Of a stretch of 64,000 bases of DNA, positions 28,907 through 38,750 are shown piece by piece. Below the pieces are notes generated by a model that was not told where the DNA came from, ran no database searches, and saw nothing but the letters and a program-made list of their open reading frames with translations. The stretch's first letter is position 1, and every line of letters starts with the position of its first letter. The stretch is from Rhodopseudomonas palustris (GTDB lineage Bacteria > Pseudomonadota > Alphaproteobacteria > Rhizobiales > Xanthobacteraceae). The DNA lies in assembly GCF_003031265.1 (NCBI RefSeq), contig NZ_CP019966.1, positions 2,170,001 through 2,234,000 of the forward strand, read 5' to 3'. The translations under genes and the position numbers were made by a program.

Positions 28907-29506
28907 CTAGAGCCGATCGGCAATCTCGGGTGGCATCGCACGCGTGGGCTGCGGCGCCGAGGCGGCTTGCAGCTTCGGCAGGATGTCTTCGACCTTGTCG
29001 GCCTTCAGTATCTCGACCGCGAGGTTGGGGCGGATGAAGGCGGTTGTTCGCATATGCGCCAGCAGTTCGAGCAACGGCTGCCAGAAGCCGTCGATGTCAG
29101 CGATCAGGATCGGCTTGGTGTGACGGCCGAGCTGTTGCCAGGTCATCTGCTCGACGAGTTCTTCGAGCGTTCCGATGCCGCCTGGTAATGCTACGAAGGC
29201 GTCCGAGCGCTCGAACATCAGCCGCTTCCGCTCGTGCATGTCCTCGGTGACGATCAGCTCCGAGACGCGGTCGAGCGCGATCTCTTTAGAGCTGAGAAAG
29301 CCGGGAATGATGCCGGTGACCGTACCGCCGTGATCGAGCACCGCGTTGGCCACCGCGCCCATCAGACCGATCGCGCCGCCGCCGTACACCAGCCCGACGC
29401 CGTGCTCGGCGAGTTCCTTGCCGAAGGCTGTCGCCGCTTCGAGAAATCGGGGGTTACTGCCGGGGCCGGAGCCGCAATAGACGCAGACGGTCTTGATCTT
29501 GCTCAT
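28907..29506 (-). CDS. LOG-family (TIGR00730) protein, cytokinin riboside 5'-monophosphate phosphoribohydrolase-like
   Basis: A 199-residue Rossmann-fold protein. The start ATG 29506 (MSKIKTVCVYCGSGPG) is preferred to the longer frame because it gives the family N-terminus. The LOG signature PGGIGTLEEL and the upstream ERKRLMFERSD motif are intact; they bind and hydrolyse nucleoside 5'-monophosphates to free base and ribose phosphate. In plants and plant-associated bacteria LOG activates cytokinins; in other bacteria it is a nucleotide hydrolase. It lies divergent from the ABC exporter. Confidence 0.88.
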   Translation of the reverse strand: MSKIKTVCVYCGSGPGSNPRFLEAATAFGKELAEHGVGLVYGGGAIGLMGAVANAVLDHGGTVTGIIPGFLSSKEIALDRVSELIVTEDMHERKRLMFERSDAFVALPGGIGTLEELVEQMTWQQLGRHTKPILIADIDGFWQPLLELLAHMRTTAFIRPNLAVEILKADKVEDILPKLQAASAPQPTRAMPPEIADRL

Positions 29507-29700
29507 GGTGGCGGATGTGGCACCGCGGGATGACAGCGTCAAGACGACCACCGCCATGCCGTTGCAACAGTCTGTTATGACGCAAAGAATCGCATCTCAG
29601 GGTGCACGGCGGGAACGAAACACTATATGAAGGCGGACCCTATGGACGATGTCGTTCGCGAGCATGGATTCGGCTCCGCGGACCTTTTCAGGCAGCTTTG

Positions 29701-31656
29701 ATGGCTCACCCACACTCGCATTCGAGCAGCGGCTCTCCTGTCGCGATTCCAGAAGACAAGATCGCACAGAAGGCGACGCTCGGCGGCACCCTGATGCATC
29801 TGTGGCCGTATATCTGGCCCGGTGACCGGTCCGATCTGAAGATGCGGGTGGTGTGGTCGATCGTGCTGCTGATCGCCGCCAAGGCGGCGACGCTGATCGT
29901 CCCCTTCACCTTCAAATGGGCGACCGACGCACTTACCGGTGCCGATACCGCACCGATCGAGCCGTCGAACTGGACGCTGTGGCTGATCGCGTCGCCGCTT
30001 GCGCTGACTGCGAGCTACGGCCTGGTCCGTGCCCTGATGGCGGTGCTGACGCAATGGCGTGACGGCATCTTCGCCAAGGTCGCGATGCACGCGGTGCGCA
30101 AGCTGGCGTACCGGACCTTCGTGCACATGCACGATCTGTCGCTGCGGTTTCACCTCGAGCGCAAGACCGGCGGTCTGACCCGCGTTCTGGAGCGCGGCCG
30201 GCTCGGCATCGAAGTGATCGTGCGGATGGTGATCCTGCAGCTGGTGCCGACGATCATCGAGCTGTCGCTGGTGATGGCGGTGCTGCTGTGGCAGTTCGAC
30301 TGGCGCTACGTCGCGGTCGTGATGGTCACCGTGGTGTTCTACATGCTGTACACCTACAAGGCGACCGAGTGGCGGATCGGCATCCGCCGCCGCATGAACG
30401 ATTCCGACAGCGACGCCAACCAGAAGGCGATCGACTCGCTGCTCAACTACGAGACGGTGAAGTATTTCGGCGCCGAGGAGCGCGAGGCGAACCGCTACGA
30501 CAGGTCGATGCGTCACTACGAGGACGCCAGCGTCGCGACCTACACCTCGCTGGCGGTTCTCAATGCCGGGCAGGCGGTGATCTTCACCTTCGGCCTGACC
30601 GCGACGATGCTGATGTGCGCCTCGGGCGTCCGCAACGGCAGCAACACCGTCGGCGACTTCGTGATGATCAATGCGATGATGATTCAGCTGTATCAGCCGC
30701 TGAACTTCATGGGCATGGTGTATCGCGAGATCAAGCAGGCGATCATCGACATCGAGAAGATGTTCGCGGTGCTGTCGCGAAAGCCGGAGGTCGAGGATCG
30801 CGCCGGTGCCAAGCCGCTGGCGGTCGAAGCCGGCACCGTGCGGTTCGAGGACGTGAAGTTCGCTTATGATCCGGCGCGGCCGATCCTGAAGGGCCTCAAT
30901 TTCGAAGTCCCTGCCGGCAAGACCGTGGCGATCGTCGGCCCGTCGGGCGCCGGCAAGTCGACGATTTCGCGGCTGCTGTTCCGGCTGTACGACGTCTCGG
31001 GCGGCCGCATCCTGATCGACGGTCAGGACATCCGCAGCGTCACCCAGACCTCGCTGCGCGCGGCGATCGGCATGGTGCCGCAGGATACCGTGCTGTTCAA
31101 CGACACCATCCGCTACAACATCCGCTACGGCCGCTGGGACGCCACCGACGCCGAGGTGGAGGAGGCGGCCAGGACCGCGCAGATCGACGCCTTCATCAAG
31201 GCGTCGCCGAAGGGCTACGACACCGAAGTCGGCGAGCGCGGGCTGAAGCTCTCGGGCGGTGAGAAGCAGCGCGTGGCGATTGCGCGAACGGTTCTCAAGG
31301 CGCCGCCGATTCTGGTGCTCGACGAGGCAACTTCGGCGCTCGACAGCCACACCGAACATGAAATCCAGGGCGCCCTGGAGCGTGTGGCACAAAACCGCAC
31401 CTCGCTGGTGATCGCGCACCGGCTTTCGACCATCGTCGGGGCCGATGAGATCATCGTGCTCGATCAGGGGCGGATCGCCGAACGCGGCACGCATGCGCAA
31501 CTGTTGGCCGCTGGCGGGCTTTACGCCAGCATGTGGAACAGGCAGCGCGAGGCCGAAGAGGCGCGCGAGCGGCTGGCGCTGATCGGCGACGATGATTCAC
31601 CGGTTCGTAAGCCGGAAATCGACGACGATCTGGCAACTTCGGCGGCGGCGGAGTAA
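29701..31656 (+). CDS. Atm1-type ABC half-transporter (heavy-metal/Fe-S precursor exporter)
   Basis: A 651-residue inner-membrane ABC exporter with six TM segments (about residues 50-330) followed by the nucleotide-binding domain. Walker A is GPSGAGKST (about residue 413), the signature is LSGGEKQRVAIART (about 518) and Walker B is ILVLDEATSALD (about 538). The TM domain contains NYETVKYFGAEEREANRYD, the hallmark of Atm1/HMT1-like ABCB transporters that export glutathione persulfide or metal-thiol conjugates. The start at 29701 is chosen as the start of the conserved frame; upstream in-frame codons lack family content. It precedes psd by 48 bases. Confidence 0.9.
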   Translation: MAHPHSHSSSGSPVAIPEDKIAQKATLGGTLMHLWPYIWPGDRSDLKMRVVWSIVLLIAAKAATLIVPFTFKWATDALTGADTAPIEPSNWTLWLIASPLALTASYGLVRALMAVLTQWRDGIFAKVAMHAVRKLAYRTFVHMHDLSLRFHLERKTGGLTRVLERGRLGIEVIVRMVILQLVPTIIELSLVMAVLLWQFDWRYVAVVMVTVVFYMLYTYKATEWRIGIRRRMNDSDSDANQKAIDSLLNYETVKYFGAEEREANRYDRSMRHYEDASVATYTSLAVLNAGQAVIFTFGLTATMLMCASGVRNGSNTVGDFVMINAMMIQLYQPLNFMGMVYREIKQAIIDIEKMFAVLSRKPEVEDRAGAKPLAVEAGTVRFEDVKFAYDPARPILKGLNFEVPAGKTVAIVGPSGAGKSTISRLLFRLYDVSGGRILIDGQDIRSVTQTSLRAAIGMVPQDTVLFNDTIRYNIRYGRWDATDAEVEEAARTAQIDAFIKASPKGYDTEVGERGLKLSGGEKQRVAIARTVLKAPPILVLDEATSALDSHTEHEIQGALERVAQNRTSLVIAHRLSTIVGADEIIVLDQGRIAERGTHAQLLAAGGLYASMWNRQREAEEARERLALIGDDDSPVRKPEIDDDLATSAAAE

Positions 31657-31704
31657 TCGTGTCGCAGCGCCACGCAACAGGCTTTCGAAGTTAGGGGACG
31701 TCCG

Positions 31705-32403
31705 ATGTCCATCGTCAATTCCGTTCGCGCCCAGATCCCGCCGATCCATCGGGAGGGCTATCCGTTCGTCGGCGCCTTTGCGCTGGTGACGCTGATTCTG
31801 TTCTGGATCTGGTCGCCGCTCGGCTGGATCGGCACCGTGCTGACGATCTGGTGCGCCTATTTTTTCCGTAACCCGGCCCGGACGACCCCGGTGCGCGACG
31901 GTCTGGTGGTGTCGCCGGCCGATGGCCGCGTCTCGATGGTGGTCGACATCATCCCGCCGCCGGAGCTGGGGCTGGGCGCCAAGCCGCTGCCGCGCGTCTC
32001 GATCTTCATGAGCGTGTTCAACTGCCACGTGAATCGCAGCCCGGTGGCCGGCCGCATCGAGCGGATCGTGTATTCGCCCGGCAAGTTCATCAACGCCGAG
32101 CTCGACAAGGCCAGCGAAGACAACGAACGCAATTCGATGGTGCTGTCGACCGAGCACGGCCAGATCGGCGTGATCCAGATCGCCGGCCTGATCGCCCGCC
32201 GGATCGTGTCGTTCGTCCGTGAGGGCCAGCCGTTGGTCGCCGGCGAGCGTTTCGGTCTGATCCGGTTCGGCTCGCGGCTCGACGTCTATCTGCCCGAGGG
32301 CACCAAGCCGCTGGTCGCCGAAGGCCAGACCGCGATCGCCGGCGAGACCATCCTGGCCGACCTCAAGGGCGGCGACGCTGGACGGACGTACCGGACCGAC
32401 TAA
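31705..32403 (+). CDS. psd: Phosphatidylserine decarboxylase proenzyme
   Basis: A 232-residue short-form PSD that decarboxylates phosphatidylserine to phosphatidylethanolamine. The N-terminus has two hydrophobic segments (about 22-55) followed by [11 protein letters not shown] and SPADGRVS. The autocatalytic pyruvoyl site is in [11 protein letters not shown], where cleavage at Gly-Ser forms the beta and alpha chains. It is paired with pssA (28-base gap) in a two-gene PE pathway. Confidence 0.95.
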   Translation: MSIVNSVRAQIPPIHREGYPFVGAFALVTLILFWIWSPLGWIGTVLTIWCAYFFRNPARTTPVRDGLVVSPADGRVSMVVDIIPPPELGLGAKPLPRVSIFMSVFNCHVNRSPVAGRIERIVYSPGKFINAELDKASEDNERNSMVLSTEHGQIGVIQIAGLIARRIVSFVREGQPLVAGERFGLIRFGSRLDVYLPEGTKPLVAEGQTAIAGETILADLKGGDAGRTYRTD

Positions 32404-32431
32404 CATCAGGGCCGCCGGCCCGAAGGTTGCC

Positions 32432-33349
32432 ATGATGGCCGAGCAGGATGGTGGTTCCGAGACGAGAGCGAAACCGATGCCTTTCGATCTGAATTCCCCT
32501 GAGACGCCGCGTCGCCGGTTCGGGCCGATTCCGGTGCGTCTGCTGGTGCCGAACGTCATCACCCTGCTGGCGATCTGCGCCGGCCTGACGGCGATCCGGC
32601 TGGCGACCGAGGGGCGGATGGAGCTAGCGGTCGCGGCGATCGTGTTCGCGGCGGTGCTCGACGGGATCGACGGCCGCGTCGCCCGGATGATCAAGGGCCA
32701 GTCGAAATTCGGTGCCGAGCTCGACAGCCTGGCGGATTTCGTCAATTTCGGCGTCGCGCCGGGCCTGATCCTATATTTCTGGCAGCTGCATTTCCTCAGC
32801 AATGTCGGCTGGATCGCCGCCATGGTGTTCGCGATCAGCGGCGGCCTGCGGTTGGCGCGGTTCAACGCCACCATGGACGATCCCAACAAGCCGGCGTTCG
32901 CCGCCAACTTCTTTACCGGCGTACCGGCGCCGGCCGGCGCCATCACCGTGCTGCTGCCGGTCTATATGGGCTTCCTCGGCGCGCCGACGCCGCCGGCGGT
33001 GCTGACCGCGGTCTATACGCTGCTGATCGCCTTCCTGATGGTGTCGCGGCTGCCGGTGTTCTCCGGCAAGACGGTGAAGATGCGGGTGGCGCCCGAGATG
33101 GTGCTGCCGCTGTTCGTCTCGGTGGTGTTGTTCATCGCGCTGCTGATCGGCTACCCCTGGCACATCCTGTCGGCCTGCTCGGTGCTGTACCTGCTCAGCC
33201 TGCCGGTCGGCTGGCGGTCGTACCGCGACCATCAGCGCAATGCCGCAACAGCCCAGCAGGGCAAAGCCGCGCCTTCGGGGCAGAAGCCGACCCTGGTCGT
33301 GAACGATCCGGCCCCACGCGACGACGACCGCCCGGCGCGGCTGAACTGA
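32432..33349 (+). CDS. pssA: CDP-diacylglycerol-serine O-phosphatidyltransferase
   Basis: A 305-residue integral membrane enzyme of the CDP-alcohol phosphatidyltransferase family. It makes phosphatidylserine from CDP-diacylglycerol and serine. The catalytic motif is DGRVARMIKGQSKFGAELDSLAD (D-G-x2-A-R-x8-G-x3-D-x3-D), at about residues 77-99. Several membrane helices follow. The cytoplasmic C-terminal ~45 residues are polar. ATG 32432 and ATG 32435 are both possible starts. Confidence 0.93.
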   Translation: MMAEQDGGSETRAKPMPFDLNSPETPRRRFGPIPVRLLVPNVITLLAICAGLTAIRLATEGRMELAVAAIVFAAVLDGIDGRVARMIKGQSKFGAELDSLADFVNFGVAPGLILYFWQLHFLSNVGWIAAMVFAISGGLRLARFNATMDDPNKPAFAANFFTGVPAPAGAITVLLPVYMGFLGAPTPPAVLTAVYTLLIAFLMVSRLPVFSGKTVKMRVAPEMVLPLFVSVVLFIALLIGYPWHILSACSVLYLLSLPVGWRSYRDHQRNAATAQQGKAAPSGQKPTLVVNDPAPRDDDRPARLN

Positions 33350-33483
33350 CCGCAGGACGGTCAGTGGCGTCACGCGCTGCCCCTTGGGCGGTATTCTGAA
33401 ACTCGCTATAGGGCAGGGCTGTCGCCGGGGTTGAACGGCCGCCGCCAACGGACGGCCGGGTCTGGCGACGCTGGAGGACGCCC

Positions 33484-34203
33484 GTGAGCCAACCTGATTC
33501 CGGTCCCGTGCCGGCCGCCGTGCTCGAAGCCCTGGCCCGCTACGACACCCCCACGATCTGCAACGCGATGGAAGTGGTCGCCCCCGAGCGGCGCGCGATC
33601 GGCTTCACCACCCGGCCGCTGGTCTGTCCGTTCCCGCAGCTTCCGCCGATCGTCGGCTATGCCCGCACCGCGACCATCCGCGCCACCGTGCCGTCCAGCC
33701 TGCCGCCGGCCGAGCGGAGGGCTAAGCAGATGGCCTATTACGAATATGTCGGCTCCGGCGCCGGCCCCCGCATCAGCGTGATCCAGGACATTGACGGGCC
33801 GGATGCCGGATTCGGAGCGTTCTGGGGCGAGGTCAACAGCGCCGTGCACAAGGCGCTCGGCTGCCTCGGCGTGATCACCGACGGCTCGATCCGCGACGTG
33901 CCGCAATGGGCGCCGGGCTTCCAGGCGCTGGCCGGCTCGATCGGGCCATCGCATGCTCACGTTCATGTCACCGGCTTCGGCGCCGAGATTCGGGTGGCCG
34001 GCATGACGGTGTGCGATGGCGACCTGATCCACGCCGACAGTCACGGCGCGGTGGTGATCCCGCACCATTTGGCCGCGCAATTGCCGGAGGCGGCCGAACT
34101 CTGCGGCCGGCGCGAGGTCCCGATCCTGGAAGTCGCCCGTAACGCCGAGTTCTCCCTCGACAAGCTGAAGCAGGCGCTCGCGAAGGCCTCGGAGATTCAC
34201 TGA
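33484..34203 (+). CDS. RraA-like protein (4-hydroxy-4-methyl-2-oxoglutarate aldolase family)
   Basis: A 239-residue protein of the RraA/HMG aldolase family. The family core GVITDGSIRDVP is followed by V-x-GFGAEIRVAGMTVCDGDLIHADSHGAVVIP, which carries the divalent-metal and pyruvate-binding residues of the aldolases. The start is GTG (33484), following GGAGG. It either cleaves oxaloacetate-type substrates or regulates RNase E as RraA does; sequence alone cannot separate these. The N-terminal TICNAMEVVAPERR is typical of the aldolase branch. Confidence 0.82.
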   Translation: MSQPDSGPVPAAVLEALARYDTPTICNAMEVVAPERRAIGFTTRPLVCPFPQLPPIVGYARTATIRATVPSSLPPAERRAKQMAYYEYVGSGAGPRISVIQDIDGPDAGFGAFWGEVNSAVHKALGCLGVITDGSIRDVPQWAPGFQALAGSIGPSHAHVHVTGFGAEIRVAGMTVCDGDLIHADSHGAVVIPHHLAAQLPEAAELCGRREVPILEVARNAEFSLDKLKQALAKASEIH

Positions 34204-34436
34204 GTTCGGGGCGAGGGGCGCTCTACGGCCGACCGCGGCTGTCACCGCCGCGGCGGCGCGCCCAGAAGACAGATGCTTGGTAATATTACGGGGTTGCTCG
34301 CCGCATCAGAGATCGCGCAGCGCCGAATACTTTACCCGTCTTTAATGGCGAATGCATAGTTTCGGAACCGCTGCTCAGAACGATCAGTGCCGACGGCTCG
34401 CGCCGCGCGGCTGGTGTGTGCGCGTCGGAGTGAATA

Positions 34437-35210
34437 ATGGACATCATGACGTCAGCCGGCCTGGTCGGCGGCATCGCAGTCATTGCCGTGATGATGCTGA
34501 TGGGCGGTGACGTCCATATGTTCATCTCCGAACATGCCATGATCATCATCTTCGGCGGTTCGTTGACCGCCACGATGATCCGCTTCCCCCTCAACGTGAT
34601 CCTGCACGGCCTGCCGCTCGGCGCCAAATTCGCCTTCACGATGAGCCGGCTGTCGGCGCGTGATCTGGTCGATGAGCTGGCCAGCATCGCCGAGATCGCC
34701 CGTAAGTCCGGTCCGGTCGGCCTGGAAAAGGTTGAGGCCGAAGACCCGTTTCTGGCCAAAGGCATCCGCTACGTGGCCGACGGTTACGACATCGAATTCA
34801 TCCGCGATAACCTCGAGCGCGACCGCGATAACTTCCTGATGCACCTCGACGAGGGCAGCAAGATCTACCGCGCCATCGGCGACTGCGCCCCGGCGTTCGG
34901 CATGATCGGCACGCTGATCGGCATGGTGCAGATGTTCTCCAACATGTCCGACCCGTCGAAGCTGGGACCGTTCATGGCGACCGCGCTTCTGGCGACGCTG
35001 TACGGCGCTCTGGTGGCGAACCTGTTCTGTCTGCCGATCGCCGACAAGCTGCACACCAAGAAGATCGACGAAGAAACCAACCGCACGCTGATCATCGACG
35101 GCATCCTGATGATCCGTGACTCCAAGAGCCCGGCGCTGGTGCGTGAAATGCTGCTGGCTTACCTGCCCGAGAAGCACCGTTCGGAAGAAGACGAAGCGGT
35201 CCCGGCTTAA
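34437..35210 (+). CDS. motA: Flagellar motor stator protein MotA
   Basis: A 257-residue inner-membrane protein that, with MotB, forms the proton-driven stator of the flagellar motor. It has two N-terminal TM helices, a cytoplasmic loop (~50-150) with conserved arginines/glutamates, and two C-terminal TM helices. The last pair begins GMIGTLIGMVQMFSNM and continues ALLATLYGALVANLFCLPIA. It is followed by motB after 30 bases. The two-gene stator lies far from other flagellar genes in this window. Confidence 0.9.
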   Translation: MDIMTSAGLVGGIAVIAVMMLMGGDVHMFISEHAMIIIFGGSLTATMIRFPLNVILHGLPLGAKFAFTMSRLSARDLVDELASIAEIARKSGPVGLEKVEAEDPFLAKGIRYVADGYDIEFIRDNLERDRDNFLMHLDEGSKIYRAIGDCAPAFGMIGTLIGMVQMFSNMSDPSKLGPFMATALLATLYGALVANLFCLPIADKLHTKKIDEETNRTLIIDGILMIRDSKSPALVREMLLAYLPEKHRSEEDEAVPA

Positions 35211-35240
35211 CCCGACCTCAGTCGATCGTCGGAAGGCGCC

Positions 35241-36065
35241 ATGGCCAAAAAGAAGAAAGCCGAAGAGCATGCCGGTGGCCACGGCTGGTTCGTCACGTTC
35301 GCCGACCTGATGGGCCTGCTGATGAGCTTCTTCGTGATGCTCGTCGCGTTCTCGACCCAGGACAAAGCCAAGCTGATGATCGTCGCCGGCTCGATGCGCG
35401 AGGCGTTCGGCGTGCAGAACGACGCGCGCTACTCCGGCATCATCGAGAACGACGGTCTGCCGACCCGGGGCAAGGTCAAAAACACCGAGCACGTCAATCC
35501 GGAGCTGTCGACCGCCAAGCCGTCACCGGGTGAGGTGACGCGCGACGAGGGCATCAATACCAAAGAGGACCGCGAATTCGCGCTCGCCTCGGCGTCGCTG
35601 CGGCAGGCGCTGCAGAACATGCCGGAGATCTCCGAGCTGTCGAAGAACATCATGTTCGAGGAGACCAAGCAGGGTCTGAACCTCGAGATCATGGATCAGG
35701 ACGGTCGCTCGATGTTTGCCGATGGCTCCAAGGTGCCGTTCGAACGCACCCGCCTGCTGCTGCAGCGGCTTGCTGTGCCGCTGCGTGCCACACCGCTCAG
35801 GGTCACCATCGTCGGCCACACCTCGTCCGGTCTGATGCCGGAGCGCAGCGACTATAACGGTTGGGACCTGTCGTCGGACCGCGCTAATTCGGTGCGCCAA
35901 ATCCTGGAGCGGGAAGGGCTGCCCGGTTCGCACATCTTCGCCGTGACCGGCAAAGCCGACAGCCAGCCGCTGTTTCCCGACGATCCGTCGATCGCCGCCA
36001 ATCGCCGCGTGACCATCACGCTGATGCGCGAGAGCCCGGCGCTGCCGCCCGGCATGAAGCCGTAA
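35241..36065 (+). CDS. motB: Flagellar motor stator protein MotB
   Basis: A 274-residue protein with a single TM near residues 17-40. It contains the proton-relay aspartate D22 in FVTFADLMGLLMSFFVMLVAF. A periplasmic linker is followed by an OmpA-like peptidoglycan-binding domain at about residues 170-270 (VTIVGHTSSGLMPERSDYNGWDLSSDRANSVRQ). It begins MAKKKKAEEH, the basic cytoplasmic N-terminus typical of MotB. It anchors the stator to the cell wall. Confidence 0.93.
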   Translation: MAKKKKAEEHAGGHGWFVTFADLMGLLMSFFVMLVAFSTQDKAKLMIVAGSMREAFGVQNDARYSGIIENDGLPTRGKVKNTEHVNPELSTAKPSPGEVTRDEGINTKEDREFALASASLRQALQNMPEISELSKNIMFEETKQGLNLEIMDQDGRSMFADGSKVPFERTRLLLQRLAVPLRATPLRVTIVGHTSSGLMPERSDYNGWDLSSDRANSVRQILEREGLPGSHIFAVTGKADSQPLFPDDPSIAANRRVTITLMRESPALPPGMKP

Positions 36066-36301
36066 GCGTTTTGCTCGGCCGCTTGTGGCGGCCACCTCGA
36101 TCGCAAGCCGGACCTCCGCTTCATCGCGTGTCATCCGAATCCGATGGGTTCGGTATTCGGCATCCCGTGGTTGCATCGGTCGCGGTCGGCCCGCTAGCCT
36201 GAGGTTCGTCACGGCGGCAGGCGCGCTATCTTTGAAGGCCTTGCCGGTGCGGCGTCGCGGCTCTTGGATCAAATCCAGCGATCGAGCGTTCTACGGCAGC
36301 C

Positions 36302-38191
36302 ATGGCCCTCAGCGCGGCAACCACCGAAGCGCCTGAACAAACCAGCTTTTGGGCGCTCACGCTCGGCGGGATCGGCGTTGTTTTCGGCGATATCGGCACA
36401 TCTCCCTTGTACGCATTCCGCGAGGCGGTCGCCGGCGCGGCTGGCGGCGCACCGGCAAGCCGGGTGCTGGTGCTCGGGGTGCTGTCGCTGATCCTGTGGG
36501 CGCTGCTGATTGTCGTCACCGCCAAGTACGTGCTGTTGCTGCTGCGCGCCGATAACAACGGCGAAGGTGGCACGCTGTCGCTGATGGCGCTCGGCCGCCG
36601 CGCGCTCGGCCGCCGCAGTTTGTTTCTCCTGGTGCTCGGCGTGATCGGTGCGTCGATGTTCATCGGCGACTCGATGATCACGCCGGCGATCTCAGTGCTG
36701 TCGGCGATCGAGGGCCTGAAAATCGCGGCCCCCGCGCTCGAACATTACGTCGTGCCGCTGACCGTGCTGGTCCTGGTGCTGCTGTTCGGCGTGCAGAGCC
36801 ATGGCACCGCGATTGTCGCGCGCTTCTTCGGCCCGGTGATGCTGGTGTGGTTCGCCACGCTGGCGGCGATGGGCGCGATGCACATCATGGACGATCCGTC
36901 AGTGCTGGCCGCCATCAACCCGTGGTATGCGGCGCAATTCCTCGCCAGCCACGGCACCATCGGACTGGTGACGCTGGGCGCGGTGTTTCTGGCGGTCACC
37001 GGCGGCGAGGCGCTGTACGCCGATCTCGGCCATTTCGGCCGCCGCCCGATCCAGACTGCCTGGCTTGGTTTCGTGCTGCCGGCGTTGCTGATCAATTACT
37101 TCGGCCAGGGTGCGCTGGTACTGTCGAATCCGGCTGCGCTGGAAAACCCATTCTACAAGATGGTGCCCGAGGCGCTGGTGTTGCCGCTGACGCTCATGGC
37201 GACCGCAGCGACCGTGATCGCCAGCCAGGCTGTGATCACCGGCGCATTCTCGCTGATCAGCCAGGCGGTGCAGCTCGGGCTGCTGCCGCGGTTCGAGGTG
37301 CGCTACACCTCCGAGACCAATGCCGGTCAGATCTACCTGCCGCGTGTCAACGCGTTGCTGCTGATCGGCGTCTTGCTGCTGGTGCTGCTGTTTCAGACCT
37401 CGAGCCGGCTCGCCTCTGCCTATGGCATCGCGGTCTCCACCACGATGGTGGTCGACGGCATCATGGGCTTCGTGGTGATCTGGAAACTGTGGCGCTGGAA
37501 CTGGCCGGCCGCGGCGCTGGTGATCGTGCCGCTGGTGCTGGTCGATGCGATGTTCTTCAGCGCCAATCTGCTGAAGCTGCTCGACGGCGCCTGGGTGCCG
37601 CTGCTGTTCGGCCTCTCGATGGCGGTGGTGATCTGGACGTGGCGGCGCGGCGTCGCGCTGCTGATGGTCAAGTCGCGCCGGGCCGAGGTGCCGCTCGACG
37701 ATCTGATCGGCAGCCTGGAGAAACATCCGCCGCACATCGTCAAGGGCACCGCGGTGTTTCTGACCGCCGATGCCGAATTCGTGCCGCCGGCGCTGCTGCA
37801 CAATCTCAAGCACAACAAGGTGCTGCACGAGCATAATGTGATCCTGACGATCGAGACCGTTCACACTCCGCGGGTCGACGCGGCCGACCGGATCAGGCTG
37901 GTGAAGGTCAGCGAGAAGTTCAGCAAGGTGGCGCTGCGGTTCGGCTTCATGGAGACGCCGAACGTGCCGAAGGCGCTGGTGCTGGCGCGCAAGCTCGGCT
38001 GGGAGTTCGACATCATGTCGACCTCGTTCTTCGTGTCGCGCCGCTCGCTGAAGCCGGCCGCGCAATCGGGGATGTGGCGGTGGCAGACCAAGCTGTTCGT
38101 CGCTCTCGCCAAGTCGGCCAACGACGCCACCGACTACTTCCAGATCCCGACCGGCCGGGTGGTCGAGGTCGGTGCCCAGGTCACCATCTAG
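36302..38191 (+). CDS. kup: Low-affinity potassium transporter Kup
   Basis: A 629-residue K+/H+ symporter with twelve predicted TM segments. The N-terminal motif [22 protein letters not shown] and downstream [18 protein letters not shown] are signatures of the Kup/HAK family. It has a cytoplasmic C-terminal domain (~480-629). Length is normal. It stands alone; the small K+ channel at 15.9 kb is unrelated. Confidence 0.95.
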   Translation: MALSAATTEAPEQTSFWALTLGGIGVVFGDIGTSPLYAFREAVAGAAGGAPASRVLVLGVLSLILWALLIVVTAKYVLLLLRADNNGEGGTLSLMALGRRALGRRSLFLLVLGVIGASMFIGDSMITPAISVLSAIEGLKIAAPALEHYVVPLTVLVLVLLFGVQSHGTAIVARFFGPVMLVWFATLAAMGAMHIMDDPSVLAAINPWYAAQFLASHGTIGLVTLGAVFLAVTGGEALYADLGHFGRRPIQTAWLGFVLPALLINYFGQGALVLSNPAALENPFYKMVPEALVLPLTLMATAATVIASQAVITGAFSLISQAVQLGLLPRFEVRYTSETNAGQIYLPRVNALLLIGVLLLVLLFQTSSRLASAYGIAVSTTMVVDGIMGFVVIWKLWRWNWPAAALVIVPLVLVDAMFFSANLLKLLDGAWVPLLFGLSMAVVIWTWRRGVALLMVKSRRAEVPLDDLIGSLEKHPPHIVKGTAVFLTADAEFVPPALLHNLKHNKVLHEHNVILTIETVHTPRVDAADRIRLVKVSEKFSKVALRFGFMETPNVPKALVLARKLGWEFDIMSTSFFVSRRSLKPAAQSGMWRWQTKLFVALAKSANDATDYFQIPTGRVVEVGAQVTI

Positions 38192-38272
38192 CTGCCGGCC
38201 GCGAGGGCAGGGCGACCGGCTTCGACCAAAAGCGGCAGTGCTTTCGCGGCCCGCTGCGCCTATCCAGCAAAC

Positions 38273-38728
38273 ATGCCGATGATCTCGTTGAGAAGCTTGA
38301 TTTTCCTCGCGCTAGGCGCAACCTTGGCGCCGCAATGGCCGAGCCTCGTTCTCGTTGTTGCGCTCATGGATCCGGGCAGTGCGATCGCGGGAGAGAAGAA
38401 AGTGGCAGGCCAGGTTGAAGATTTGACGCCGCAAGAGGTCGCTCAGGGCATCGCCGACGGGCGCTATCTGCTGGTAGACGTTCGCGAGCCGAACGAGGTC
38501 GCCGCCGAAGCCTATCCGGACGCCGTGGTTGTTCCGCTCTCGACCTTCGACCCTAAGGCGATCCCCGACCCGGCCGGCAAGCAGGTCGTGTTCGCTTGCC
38601 GTTCCGGCAAGCGCTCGGTGACGGCGTCGATGGCCGCCCAGGCCGCGGGTCTCGCCTACACCCGGCACCTCGCCGGTGGCATCCTCGGCTGGAAGGCGGC
38701 CGGTCTGCCGACCAAGCCGGGCCGTTGA
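38273..38728 (+). CDS. Exported single-domain rhodanese-like protein
   Basis: A 151-residue protein with an N-terminal signal or anchor (SLIFLALGATLAP) and one rhodanese domain. The domain has VDVREPNEVAAEAYPDAVVVPL and the active-site loop CRSGKRS, with the persulfide-carrying C109. It is probably periplasmic. The gene is followed after 22 bases by an aminotransferase and then a polyamine-binding protein, forming a three-gene run. Confidence 0.87.
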   Translation: MPMISLRSLIFLALGATLAPQWPSLVLVVALMDPGSAIAGEKKVAGQVEDLTPQEVAQGIADGRYLLVDVREPNEVAAEAYPDAVVVPLSTFDPKAIPDPAGKQVVFACRSGKRSVTASMAAQAAGLAYTRHLAGGILGWKAAGLPTKPGR

Positions 38729-38750
38729 TCCGTACGATGACCGCCATCCG